From NCBI RefSeq assembly GCF_010183535.1, contig NC_071328.1, forward strand, positions 4,712,001-4,776,000: a DNA stretch of 64,000 nt. The letters are read 5' to 3'. The translations under genes were made by a program, and so were the position numbers. Shown here piece after piece: positions 20,237 through 30,592 of this stretch. The DNA is from Caenorhabditis remanei (taxonomy: Eukaryota; Nematoda; Chromadorea; Rhabditida; Rhabditidae). Each line of letters starts with the position of its first letter. The stretch's first letter is position 1. The notes beneath the pieces are model-generated. The model ran no database searches, was not told the origin of the DNA, and saw nothing but the letters and a program-made list of their open reading frames with translations.

Positions 20237-21117
20237 ATGTCTGCTCAATTCGAAGATTCCGCAGTCGTTGTTGAACTTCATCAAGAAACGACAGCGGCTG
20301 CTGAAGAAGTCGCTCTAAAAGAAGCGATCCACACAGAGCGTGTCCTTCGTGCTACGCTGGACCTTCAGCTTATTGAGCTCAACAAGAACAAGCCAGATCT
20401 GAGAGACTCGGAGAAGATGGCCCTTATAATGAAACTCTGCTCTCTTGAAAATGAGAATGAGAAAATGAAGGAATCCCAGAAGGAGTATGAATTTGAGGAT
20501 GTGGATGAACTAATGGATAACTTGTACATCCTCGAAGCAGAGGAATACAAACTGTCTCATACCACCCAGAAGCAAATGGAAAGAAACCAGAAGAACTATG
20601 ACGAGCAGACGAAGAGTTTGATGGAGTTGGAAAAAGAGGAAAAGAGGATTATTGATGAAATCATGGCGTTAAAGAAGGATATTGAAGCTGCGAAGGCAGT
20701 GTGCACTGGAACGCTAACAGATGAGGAAGTGCCGGTGTTGATGGAGTTAGTTAAGGAGAAGAAACACGTGGAACTGATGAAACTTAGTGAAAACAGGACG
20801 ACGGATAGTTTTAATGAACGACTGCGTCTGGCGGAAGAGGTAAGGGCTCAAGCTTTAGTGGGGGGCTAGCACCAGGACAGTTACAAGCATTTAGTTATCT
20901 ATTTAACACCAATAACACCACTTTGCTATCAATAATTCATAATCATTTTCAGGACCTCGAGTACGCAAAAATCGCCCAGAACGATTTCTTCCCGCCAACA
21001 AACATCCCTCAAACGAAGGAACAAATTGAGAACGAGTGGCCGTTGAACTATATGCTCTGCGAAATCGCACTGGAAAAAGAGTACCGACGACACCTCAAGC
21101 TGAAAACTATGAAGTAG
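20237..21117 (+). CDS. gene A': coiled-coil protein of unknown function, 255 aa
   Basis: Two exons, 20237-20839 and 20953-21117, join in phase 0 (GAGGTAAGG donor, TTTTCAG acceptor), exactly as in A. A TTTCCAG acceptor lies 19 nt before the ATG. The protein starts MSAQFEDSAVVVELHQETTA and is a charged helix over residues about 25-190, with KEYEFEDVDELMDNLYILEA in the best-conserved part. The second exon shares the pattern PQTKEQIE and EIALEKEYRRHLKL with A (PQTQEQIE, ELAWEKKHRRNFEL). Shared introns and position show it is the mirror paralogue of A, but much more diverged than B from B'. Function unknown. Confidence 0.75.
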
Positions 21118-22205
21118 ATATGAGATTCTATGTGAACTTGTAGTGTAGTGTACATAGTTGTATGGAATGACATTTTCCGAAATCCGGAATCAGGAGCCAA
21201 AATGGAGAAAAAAAACCGAAAATGATAAAAAAAGAAAAAAACCGAAAACGAAAAAAAACCCAAAAAAAAATGATTTGCTAAATTTACAAGATCCAGTCAC
21301 TTTTTCCAGTATTTTTAACAACGAATAACGTTTAAAACTACTTTTAAGGATAAAAAACAAAAATAAGTAAAAAACTCAAAAAAAAAAGTTATAAAAACTC
21401 AAAAAAATTATGAATTTTAACTTCCGAATTCCGGAAAGCGGAAACTCAAAATACCGGAATCTGGAATCCGAAATTCCAAAAAAACCTCGGAATTCCAGTT
21501 AATAAGGGTAGTATATCGTAGTACCAAGGGTCTCTCCTGTGAAACCTCCTTCTTTTCCCTTGTTTCCTTCACTCTTCATTTGTTCTTCTTCGACCTTTTT
21601 CTGTTGTTTTTTTTTCATGTTATCTGTTATGAGATCTTCTTATTTGTTGTATTCAATGGTATTTCATATTTTTCTAATGTGTGTTATGATAAAGTGTTAA
21701 AATATGAGTACGCATTAGTTTTTTTCAATTTCAAAAACAGTTGCAGATAAAACGGTTAAGTGACAACTCGCAACTGTGACACTTCACGACTCTGAAATTT
21801 CAACACTTTGAGTTACTCTGTACAATTTGAATGTTATGAAGGTTCTTCAAATCCATAGCTGTCCTTCAGAGTTGTGCGGAATTCCGACTTCCGACTTCTG
21901 TTTTAGAAAAAAATCATTTCCGCACAACTCTGCTGTCCTCATTGACTCAAATTTTTGTAATATCGAGTTGTACATAATTTGTAAGGGAAAAGAGCGAGAG
22001 AATATTTACACCTGCTTAACAGGTGAAAACATACTTTAATCAACAAGAATATGTACACTGACGTTATAGTTCCGATCAAGAGTTTAGGTTTTGGCGGAAA
22101 TAGATTCTGAAATTTATAACTTCATACACTGTGCACAAAGACTTCTCAGATTAGAATCATTATACATAATCGCAAAAAACAAACTCTTCAATTTTTATTA
22201 TTTAC
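21118..22205. other. intergenic region with AT-rich repeats
   Basis: Homology to the left arm ends at about 21150. 21170-21500 is A-rich with scattered CCGGAAT/GGAATTCC strings, perhaps a decayed element of the same type as 13079-13528. A 66-bp mini-MITE is at 21867-21932. No gene is seen. Confidence 0.5.
21867..21932. mobile_element. 66-bp hAT-type miniature element
   Basis: Perfect 15-bp terminal inverted repeats CAGAGTTGTGCGGAA and TTCCGCACAACTCTG make up nearly half of the element. The flanks are CTGTCCTT (21859-21866) and CTGTCCTC (21933-21940), an 8-bp target duplication with one mismatch. The ends resemble those of the MITE at 13079 (CAGGGGTGTGCGGA), which suggests a related mobilising enzyme. 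Confidence 0.8.
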
Positions 22206-23413
22206 TTAAGAAGAGATCTCTCTCCACATAGACAATGCGATCCTTGTAAATAGATGTCTAAAGTTTTTCTGTGAAACGATATAAGACAGAGAAACGACTC
22301 CAGGAATGTTAGGCACAAATATAAGATAAAACAACATACTAATATTAAGTTTATATATTGATTTAGAATATTGATCTAACAATTCTGCAACTAAATTTGC
22401 AACGCTATGAATCTGAAAGTTATATTTAAAAAAAATGAAAAACAATAAGAAGCTTACCAATAAAATAGTATGAATAGGAACAAACTGATACAAAAAATAA
22501 GTCCCATTATCACCAGTTTTAAGTTTTCTGAGGATTCGATAAATATGAAAATATATAACACCGCTAATAAGAGACATCGCGAGAATTATAATGTTGTAAA
22601 TGTAGAGAGCTTGTTTCATATTATATGTCAATGGTTTGTGGAGTGCTACCTGTTGAACTGGAAATCGGCGATTCAAGTTGAATCTCTAGAAATCTACTCA
22701 CAAACGATAACGCTGTAATGGATGATTGATACATAGACTAGACAGATTTCAAGTTGCAGACAGTTACTGAAAACGATATAACTGTAGTATTTAGAATACT
22801 GAAAAAACGGTTACCCTATTACTAGATACTTGTAGTTCGGTATATGAAGAATGATGATTCTTTGAATGGATGCCAGAAATGAGAAAACGGTTATGATAGC
22901 AAACATGACGCTCACAAGAAACATGAAAAGTATATCGAGTGTAGCCAATAGTGAGTAAACGAAAACCTCCACAGAAACTACTTCTTCTGGAGCTTCTATA
23001 ACAAAAGTACACAGAGTACATATGTCATTGATCGCTAAACAGACAGCACAGTTATAAAACAATTGGTTGAATATGGGCTCATGGAAATTCTCATCAGTAG
23101 TATCTGCCTTTTTCCGATACTTGTATACCAATAAGCATAAAAACAAAATATTATTTACAATAAACTCGATAATCTCATAAGTCTGGATAATGGTAGCAAT
23201 ACCATTGTAAGAATCAGTATCGTTACGACTCCGTACGGCTAAAATCATAAGGTGGTACATTAGAAGAGTGGCAGTTATGAAACAAGTAACGAGTGATTGT
23301 GTTGAGCAGGTGAAAAATAAGCAAATTGGAATGCGCCATAAGATTGAAAAAGATAACATGTTCTGGGTTTTAACATCCCACTCGTTTTTCTTTTGCCTTT
23401 TGCAGCGTAACAT
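22206..23413 (-). CDS. serpentine (7TM) chemoreceptor-like protein, 356 aa
   Basis: Four exons on the minus strand: 22815-23413, 22702-22766, 22458-22657 and 22206-22412, with consistent phases. The start is the ATG at 23413 (MLRCKRQKKNEW); a stop lies directly before it in frame. Hydrophobic segments in order: about residues 24-53, 67-92, 108-135, 143-175, 195-220, 235-257 and 275-345, enough for seven helices. Conserved strings across the local family are FHEPIFNQLFYN before helix 3, SIQRIIILHIPNYKYLVIG after helix 4, FVPIHTILLIHSVANL in the third loop and helix 6, and VPNIPGVVSLSYIVSQ in helix 7. The family is of nematode serpentine chemoreceptor type, but I cannot fix the class. A role as a G-protein-coupled receptor in sensory cilia is inferred from the family only. 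Confidence 0.7.
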
Positions 23414-23800
23414 TGTTTAAACGTAAAAAATATAGCGAAAAAATCCGGAAGACTGAATTCCGCTACTCTTGTATCATTGGCGAGGGTCACTTCCGAATGG
23501 TAAGTTTGATTGCGATTCGGATCTACAATTAGAAATTTTGAATTTATCACGCTGAGAATGGATATTAAGGTCCAAACTTTGCAAATGGACTCTAAACAAA
23601 AGATCTTCAATCGTTCAACCAGGGTGGGCTTCTATTTCGATAAAACTACCGCAACTTGGTCAGTTTCGCGCCGAGACCCATAGAGGTGCAACGTTCATTG
23701 GTTTCTCAATTGAGCATCTTTGAAAGACTCTGGGCAGAAAGACTTCTCGTATTAGAACCATTCTATATTACAAAAAAACTGTTCACTTTTTATTATTTAT
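23414..23800. other. spacer between receptor copies
   Basis: An open frame on the minus strand up to 23610 (starting MKIFCLESICKVW) overlaps the receptor start in another phase. It has no counterpart upstream of the neighbouring copies, so I do not accept it as an exon. Nothing else is seen. Confidence 0.4.
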
Positions 23801-25005
23801 TCACGAAGAGATCTCTCTCCACATAGACAATGCGATCCTTGTAAATACGTGTCTGAATTTTTTCTGTGAAACGATATAAGACAAAGAAACAACTCCAGGA
23901 ATGTTCGGCACAAATATGGAATAAACCAGCACACTAATCTCAAATGTATATTCTAGTTCAGAATATTGACGTAACAACTCTCCAACTAAATTTGCAACGC
24001 TATGAATCTGAAAGTTATATTTCAAAAACGAAAAACAATGAGAAACTTACCAATAAAATAGTGTGAATCGGAACAAACTGATACAACAAATAAGTCCCAT
24101 TATCAATAATTGTGAGTTTTTTCATGATTCGATAAATATGAAAATATATTACACCGCTAATAAGAGACATCGCCAGAATTATAACGTTATAAATGTAGAG
24201 AGCTTGTTTCATATTATATGTCAATTTTTTGCCGATTTCTCCCTGTTGAACTGAAAATCAACTATTCAAATTGAATCTCTAGAAATATACTCACAAACGA
24301 TAATGCTGTAATGGATGATTGATACATAGACTAGACACATTTCAAGTTTCAGACAATTACTGAAAACTATATAACTGTAGGATTTAGAATACTGAAAAAA
24401 ACGGTTACCCTATTACTAGATACTTGTAGTTTGGTATATAAAGAATGACGATTCTTTGAATGGCTGCCAGAAATGAGAAAACGGTTATGATAGCAAACAT
24501 TACGCTCGCAAGCCACATGAAAAGCATTTCGAGTAAAACCGCAAGTGAGAAAATATAGACTTCCGCAGAAATTGCTTTTCCTGGATCTCCTATAACAAAA
24601 GATACCAGAGTACATATGTCATTGATCGCTAAACAGACAGCAGAGTTATAAAACAACTGGTTGAATATGGGCTCATGGAAATTCTCATCAGTTTTATCTG
24701 CCTTTTTTCGATACTTGTATACCAATAAGCATAAAAACAGAATATTGTTTATGATAAACCCGAGAATCTCATAAGTCTGATAAATGGTAGCAATACTATT
24801 GTAATGAGCAGTTGTATCGTTACTACTCCGCATTGCTATTATCAAAACGTGGTACATTAGAAGAATGGTAGTGAGGAAAAATATGAGGAATAATTGTGGC
24901 GATCAGGTGAAAATGAACAAATTGAAATGTGCTGGTTGAGATTGAAAACGAGAACATTATCTGATTTTTCCAAGTGCCGCTTGTTTTTCTTCTGCTGTAT
25001 AATAT
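23801..25005 (-). pseudogene. serpentine receptor-like pseudogene, tandem copy of 22206-23413
   Basis: The exon set is 23801-24007, 24051-24250, 24295-24359 and 24409 upward. The last three exons have exactly the same lengths (207, 200 and 65 nt) as the intact neighbour, and the proteins are very similar (FHEPIFNQLFYNSAVCLAIN, VPNIPGVVSLSYIVSQKK). The first exon is broken three ways: the position of the start codon reads ATA (25003-25005); the stretch to the TM1 reference codon is 5 nt shorter, a frameshift; and the Cys codon of the TM1 string FFTC is TGA (24903-24905). The rest is open from about 24900. A shortened protein from the ATG at 24857 would lack helix 1, so loss of function is likely and probably recent. 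Confidence 0.75.
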
Positions 25006-25043
25006 AGTTTAAACTCAAATAAAAAAGTTGACATAACAACGAT

Positions 25044-26131
25044 TTGTTACTCAGTTTGAATGATATTCCTTACCTGCACGTGGCAGCCTATGCTGATGAT
25101 ATTAAAATTTACTCTCACCTCCCATCCAGTCTTCAAGCAGGCATTGATTTAGTCTCTAAATGGGCTGAATCCAATTTCCTTCCTCTTACTCATTCGAAAA
25201 CGGGTTTACTTCGCTTAGGTTCTCTCAAACCTAATCATCAGTTTCTTATCGCGGGTTCTCCCATTCCTGACTCAAACTCCGTTCGTGATCTTGGCTTGCT
25301 TGTTGAACCTGATCTCAAGTTCCGTGCTCACATTAATCGAACCGTGGCTCTTGCCCGACTGCGTTGCTCCCAGATTTAAAAATCCTTTAAGTCTAATAAT
25401 CCTGCTTTCTTCTCATTCTTATTTAAAACTTACGTTCTTCCTATCCTGGAGTAATGCTCTGTTATTTTCTGCCTTTCCCCCTCATCTCATCTCTCTAGAC
25501 TTCTAAAATCCACCCTCAGAGTATACTCTAGAAAAACTCTCCAGCGATGCAACATCTCTTTCTCTTCCTACTCGCAACGTTTGGAACTCCTCTCAATGCA
25601 CTCCATTAGACACCGCGGACTCAAAGCCCCATTGCTCTTACTTTACAAATTCATTGCTGGCGCATCTCACTTCCCCTTCCTTAACACCTATGCCAGACTC
25701 TCAAACTCTCTCAGAAGACCCATGGCTCTTATCTATCTATCCCCCTTATCTGATAACTTTTTCTCTTTTACTGTTCCGTTTTGGAATGACATTACCTACA
25801 ATGTAAATATTTTTCTTTCTCCCTTACAATTTATTACTTTACTTGACTCCTCAATCACCCGGTTCTAATAATTCTTGCTCCCTTCTTGTTGCATAATTGT
25901 ATCAGTTTTTCTATTCCCTGCCTTTAATTGCCTAGTTCCTTTAACTCCCTTTGATCTCAATTCCATAACACAGTTCTTCCCCGTTTTAGTCATTTCAATT
26001 GTTTCCTTCCCCCCGTTATTGTTTTTATGACATGCACCTTATTTTTCCTGTTTTTTTTACTTGAGACTATCTCGTGAGGGATATGTTTCAAGTTTTCCCT
26101 TGAAGTAAGTAAATAAATTTAAAAAAAAAAA
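25044..26131 (+). mobile_element. 5'-truncated LINE-type reverse transcriptase relic
   Basis: The frame encodes the C-terminal half of a non-LTR reverse transcriptase: AYADDIKIYSHL (the catalytic YADD motif at about 25089-25100), then DLVSKWAESNFLPLTHSKT, IPDSNSVRDLGLLVEPDLKF, and downstream a thumb-type region with LPILE and RHRGLKAPLLLLYKFI. It keeps one reading frame to the stop at about 25866-25868, apart from two nonsense codons, TAA at 25377-25379 and 25452-25454. The end is an A-rich tail near 26110-26131 after AAGTAAGTAAATAAATTT. The order of motifs fits a jockey/CR1-like clade. It is a dead copy inserted among the receptor genes. Confidence 0.8.
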
Positions 26132-26133
26132 AC

Positions 26134-27530
26134 ATCATTTATGATTAAACAGACAGCGGAGTTATAGAATTATTGATTGACTATCGGCACCTGGAAATTT
26201 TGATCTTGAATGTCTTTTGACTTTCGAAATTTGTAGATCATCAATAATGAAAATACAGAATTGTTGATAAAATCATTCTGAAAGTTAGAACGAGAGTACA
26301 AGACTGTTACAGAAATCATCGGAATCCTGTTATGACCGGATGGCTACTATATCGAAGAGGTTCATACTCAGGGAATTTTCGGCAAGGGTTGGGCATCGGG
26401 TGGGCATCAGGTAGGCGAATTGCCTACAGTATCGGCGATGAGCCTTCATTTAGGGCGAATCCGCGGCGTTTTGGGCGAAGTGCCCAGTGGGCGAGGGTTG
26501 GGCGACGGTTAGGTCGAAGAATTGAGAAAGGAGGAGTGGTGGGGCAGGGCGAAGTGCCCATTTGTAGGGCGATTCGCCCAGTTTATGAACACGCGCTCTA
26601 TCGTACTGGAAAAATCATTTCAATTTTTCTTTGTTTTTCATTAGTATTCTGCATTAATTCTTTGTTTCAAAGGCACTATTCTGTTATAAATATGAAAAAA
26701 GAACACCATCCGATAGAAGAAGAGATGTTTGTAAGTGAAAAATTACACAAATTAATCTAAAAAACACGATTAAGATTTCAGAAAATTGTTCGTCGGAAAG
26801 GATAGGGGGTCATTTTTTTGTTGCGAACAACAACCGCGTTAGTTGCTCAATCTGCAACTCATGCCCCGAGGATGGATTTCTAATTGAGGTTAGTGTACTT
26901 TGATAGAGTAAAAACGCTCGCGAAATGTATGAAAATATATTTTTCAAAATGTCTTTCTGCTAAATCGTTTCTTTCTGCAAGTGATCCGCCGGTTGATGTG
27001 AAAAAAGATTTCAAAGAGGACCAAATGTTATATGGTTCTAACTCTTCATGCTTTCATAATTCATTATACAGATTTCTTCCCGATGAATACGGATCATCAT
27101 GAAACCATACTCCCACACCAATTCGTGAATCGATGGTTTTCTCTCAATCACCAACTCCTCCCACAGCCAACAACAAAAAGAAGTGCCAGAGACTTGATAA
27201 ATTTTTTCTTTTTAATTGAATTAATAAATATTGATGAAAACAATAACTGCCTTCTGTTTTTTACAAGCAAAATATATGATAATCGGCAAGGAAAGCAAGC
27301 GCTAAAAACATCACACGTTGGGCGATTCGCCCTTGATTTGGGCGGTAGTGCCCAACCCGGGTGGGCACGGCCGCCCAATTGGTGGGCAGATCGCCCAAAC
27401 GGTGGGCGATTCGCTCAAAATTCCCTGAGTAGTAATAGGAAAAGAGGAGAAGTAGAGAAAATGTAGATATTAAGAAGACAGGTGAAAAAATATAATTTGT
27501 TTTTTCAATAACAGAAATGTTGATACTGAA
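26134..27530 (-). pseudogene. receptor-like pseudogene relic, interrupted by a MITE
   Basis: 26134-26364 on the minus strand encodes a fragment like KFRKSKDIQDQNF followed by VNQ-stop-FYNSAVCLIIND. It corresponds to FNQLFYNSAAFLVLNN of the copy at 27853-28953 with a TAA in place of Leu. Upstream sequence of the same gene continues at 27432-27530 (ATAGGAAAAGAGGAGAAGTA and AGACAGGTGAAA), after the TA-target MITE at 26367-27429. The 3' exons are missing, replaced by the LINE relic and its flank. Confidence 0.7.
26367..27429. mobile_element. TA-target MITE with TIR CTCAGGGAATTTT, GGGC-rich interior
   Basis: Ends are CTCAGGGAATTTT and AAAATTCCCTGAG, flanked by TA on both sides (26365-26366 and 27430-27431). 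Removing the element and one TA restores TTCATAGTAATAGGAAAAG, which lines up with TTCATAGGAATAGAGG upstream of the receptor copy at 28953, confirming the ends and the target duplication. Both ends of the interior are rich in GGGC/GCCC words such as GGGCGATTCGCCC. Open frames inside resemble no transposase. A second family member is at 37345-38146. Confidence 0.85.
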
Positions 27531-27852
27531 GTTTAAGAAAACCCGTCTAGAACTCATATGACACGAATTTATTCAAGGAATGTGACTAGACGACACAGAA
27601 AACTAAAACTGGATTTAGGTCATCTCACTAACTAATATTTCCAGCGGATTTAAAACTATTTCCCTTCAGCGCGCCGGGATCAAAATTTCACTCTGGAAGT
27701 GAGTTCGTTTGTGTCATTTTTATGAGTTCACAAAATACTGTCGCAGACCACAATAAATCTTCGAAAAAATTTTGTCACCGTTTTCAGTAATTTGGAAAGA
27801 ACATTGGTCTTCGAGCAAATAAAACTTTTAAATAAAAATGAATTTGTTCTGT

Positions 27853-28953
27853 TCAAGAAGACAACTCTCTCCAAACTGGATAGAAAATTATCGTAAACGT
27901 TTGTCTGAAACTTCTCTGCGATACAATATAAGATAAAGACACAACAGCTGGAATATTCGGTACAAAAATAAAGTTTGAATACAGACTGATGGTGTGACTT
28001 TCTTGAATTTCTAGCGTTTCATCCAATAACTCTCCGATGGATTGTGCTAAACTGTGGATCTGAAAACTGGGTTTGTTAGATGCTCAATTTGAGAGCGCTA
28101 TGAATGGGAGAGTGATCAATTATAATGGGACTAACCAACAACATTGTATGGATTGGTACGAATTGATACAACAAATAAGTTCCATTGTCCCCTGTTTTGA
28201 GTTTCCGGAAAATTCTCCAAATATGAAAATAAATTGCACCGCTTATCAGAGACATCACAAGGAAAACAGTGTTGTAAGCATAATAGATTCGTTTTGTCTC
28301 ATCTGTTGAGCATATTATGTTTCCGATCGATGGAAAACATTTCACTGAAATAAATTATGTTTTTTAAAATATCTGAAAGAATTGCTCACCTGTAATGTAC
28401 GAATAATGGATGAGAGACGCATACACTAACAATATTTGATACTTTAGCCAATTTCTGAAATCCAGAATAACTTTGAGCTGATATCCAAAATCACGCCCAC
28501 AATTTACCCAGTAACTATCCATTTGTAATCAGAAAAATAAATCATAATAATTCTTTGAATGGATGCCAGAAACGAAAACAATGTGATGATTGCAAACAAT
28601 ATACTGCAGGAACATTCGAGAAAAACTTCGATTGAAATGATTGCTGCTGTTAAATACGTCAGAGCTGTGGCTTCATCGGAAAGATCCCAAAAAAAGCTTG
28701 AAAAAACAATAATATTATTCAGGACGAGAAATGCAGCAGAGTTATAGAATAATTGATTGAATATCGGCTCGTGGAAGTTTTGATCTTGAACATCTTTCGA
28801 CTTTCGAAGTTTATAGAGAATCAATAATGAAAATAGAACATTATTGAACACAAGGAAAGTTACTTTTAAAGTTTGAGCAATTGTAGCGAGGCTATTACAG
28901 TAATCATCAGAGTCCTGATATTGTCGAATTGAAATTATATCATAGCTATTCAT
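27853..28953 (-). CDS. serpentine receptor-like gene, lacking first helix (possible pseudogene)
   Basis: Exons 28508-28953, 28390-28454, 28136-28344 and 27853-28059 join in phase and give 308 aa. The second and last exons have the same lengths (65 and 207 nt) as in the intact copy at 22206-23413. Family strings are present: QNFHEPIFNQLFYNSA, FLASIQRIIMIYFSDYKWIV, FVPIHTMLLIHSLA and VPNIPAVVSLSYIVSQRS. The only ATG available (28953) aligns with the end of helix 1 of the intact copy, and an in-frame TAA (28984-28986) lies 33 nt before it, so helix 1 is missing unless encoded by an unseen upstream exon. Either a truncated pseudogene or an unusual six-helix product. Confidence 0.6.
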
Positions 28954-29252
28954 AGGAATAGAGGAGAAGTAAGGAGTACCAGGTTATTCGTTAGACAGGT
29001 GGAAACATATTCTTTATTTTCAACAGAAATATCGAGACTAAAAATTTCAGGTGTCACGTGTCTTGTTTGAAACAAACAATTACTGAAAGACTATGATCAG
29101 AAAAAATTATATGACAGGAAAGCTGGAGAAGCAACATTTGAGAAGGAAATTGGAGATTCCGAAGAGAATCATGAAGAATGATCGAGTACAGCTATTGAAT
29201 CTGTTATTGATATTAACGCAATTAGAATTTGTCAGGTTACTCTGGGAACGGG
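28954..29252. other. short spacer, no gene seen
   Basis: Contains the decayed helix-1 region of the preceding receptor copy (to about 29040) and then unique sequence. The plus-strand frame at 29093-29377 overlaps the last exon of the F-box-associated gene in antisense and is not supported. Confidence 0.4.
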
Positions 29253-30592
29253 TCACTCCAAATGAGAAAATCCAGGAATTTCCAATGATGGACTACAGTA
29301 GACATTTGTCCTTCCTTGTTCTTGAAGTCTCTCCCATTCTGACAATCGATAGTTTCCATTGTGTTCGTATATTTTGATCTTGAAACTGAGAAATGGGTTT
29401 AGTATCTCAGTTGACAACTCACTTGTAGTACTTTCCTCTCTCTTTTGGATTCCATTCCGTATGAACTATGTCTTTCAATAAAATATCCCAATCTGGAGCT
29501 TCCTGGAATCCATCAAGCTTCAGACGTCTTAATTTCCGATTGTTTCCTTTTATCCAGTGATGAAGGAATTCATTGATATCAGCTTCTTTGAACTGATGAC
29601 TTCCCAAAATGGCGATTTCACAATCCAAAGCCTTCAGGTCTTTCAGCGGCATTTCACCAAGGTTTGGTACACGAAGGCGGGAAAAATGAAGAATCTGAAT
29701 AAGGGTTTGGATAGTATTTCTTTAAAAATTGTCATTTTTCATCCTTCGACTGATCCGAACCTATAGGTAGATTCCCACCGGCACGAAAACGTAACCGGTT
29801 GATCTACACATGCTACTGACTATGAGTAGTTGACTAACGAATGAGAAGAAAAATTAGCTTGGTGTTATTGGAGTTTTTACTCATTCTAGCACCTAGATCA
29901 TGCATCAAACCTTGTCACCGTACTCACCTTTTTATAATCGAAATCAGGACTCAGACTGCAAAATATAGTAATACCAATAGTAGGCTGAGTCTTCTCCAAC
30001 AAATAGTCAAAGATCTCATTCGATAGGATCTCCTTTTTGCCTCGAAATTGCACATAAATGCATTTTTGGAAAATCTGATGGGATAGTATTCCTTTTAAAA
30101 CCGGTACCATGTTGATTTCTATACCAAGTCCAAAATCGATTCGGTAGAATATTCTGTCTAAATGTGTCAACACATGGATAAGACCGTATCCGAATTGGTT
30201 TGAATTGCAACGAATGATTTTTCTATTTACGTTCTTTTCACTGCAATACACAGTTTCAACTTTTGTTCTATAAACGTTTTGACGAACCAGACATCAATGC
30301 AAACATTGTTGACTTTCATTCGGCTAACTATTGGTTGAGATTTTTTGAGAAAAAGGATCATAAAATCTCTTTCTGTTCTATTATTCTTCTCATAAAAGAC
30401 AATTTCATCCGATTTTCCACTCACTACGCTGACTGTTCCTATCGGAATTCTTGATAGATGCAATCTATTCAGTATCCTACGAGACACTTGAGACAGTTCG
30501 AATCTGAAAGTCAAGGTAGGGAAAACTGAAAAGAATTTGGTCTTAGTGTCATAAGCAATCATATCACCATAGCGTCGATGAAGATTTTTCAA
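29253..30592 (-). pseudogene. F-box-associated (FBA_2-like) gene, probably frameshifted
   Basis: The 3' part splices cleanly: an exon ending at 29928 (DYKK, donor GTGAGT), 29423-29694 (acceptor CTTATTCAG) and 29253-29385, ending SLEIPGFSHLE. The middle exon has the pattern typical of the FBA_2 domain of nematode F-box proteins: MPLKDLKALDCEIAILGSHQ, then INEFLHHWIKGNNRKLRRLK. Such proteins usually act as substrate receptors of SCF ubiquitin ligases. Upstream, two open frames (30227-30592, ending CIAVKRT; and the frame covering about 29928-30270, with KNVNRKIIRCNSNQFGYGLI) overlap in different phases near 30240-30270 with no plausible intron, so a 1- or 2-base indel is likely. No F-box motif is recognisable at the N-terminus. 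If the frameshift is an assembly error, the gene could be intact. Confidence 0.55.

Larger units (their letters stand above)
14840..21150 (-). repeat. right arm of large inverted duplication
   Basis: Mirror of 6733-12757. It carries B', the noncoding block with 160-bp modules, the LTR-free site (17905-17909), an extra 1.2-1.4 kb of duplicated noncoding sequence (about 18180-19430), and A'. Its inner limit is near the motif TTGATTATGAACTATT, mirrored at about 12750 on the left. Confidence 0.8.

Noticed and set aside
26332..27466. Frames of 72-144 codons at 26332-26760, 26884-27102 and 27032-27466
   Set aside because: They lie in or across the TA-target MITE. The first is driven by GGGC repeats and none has a transposase motif.
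29093..29377. 94-codon plus-strand frame
   Set aside because: It overlaps the last exon of the F-box-associated gene in antisense and has no counterpart or protein features.
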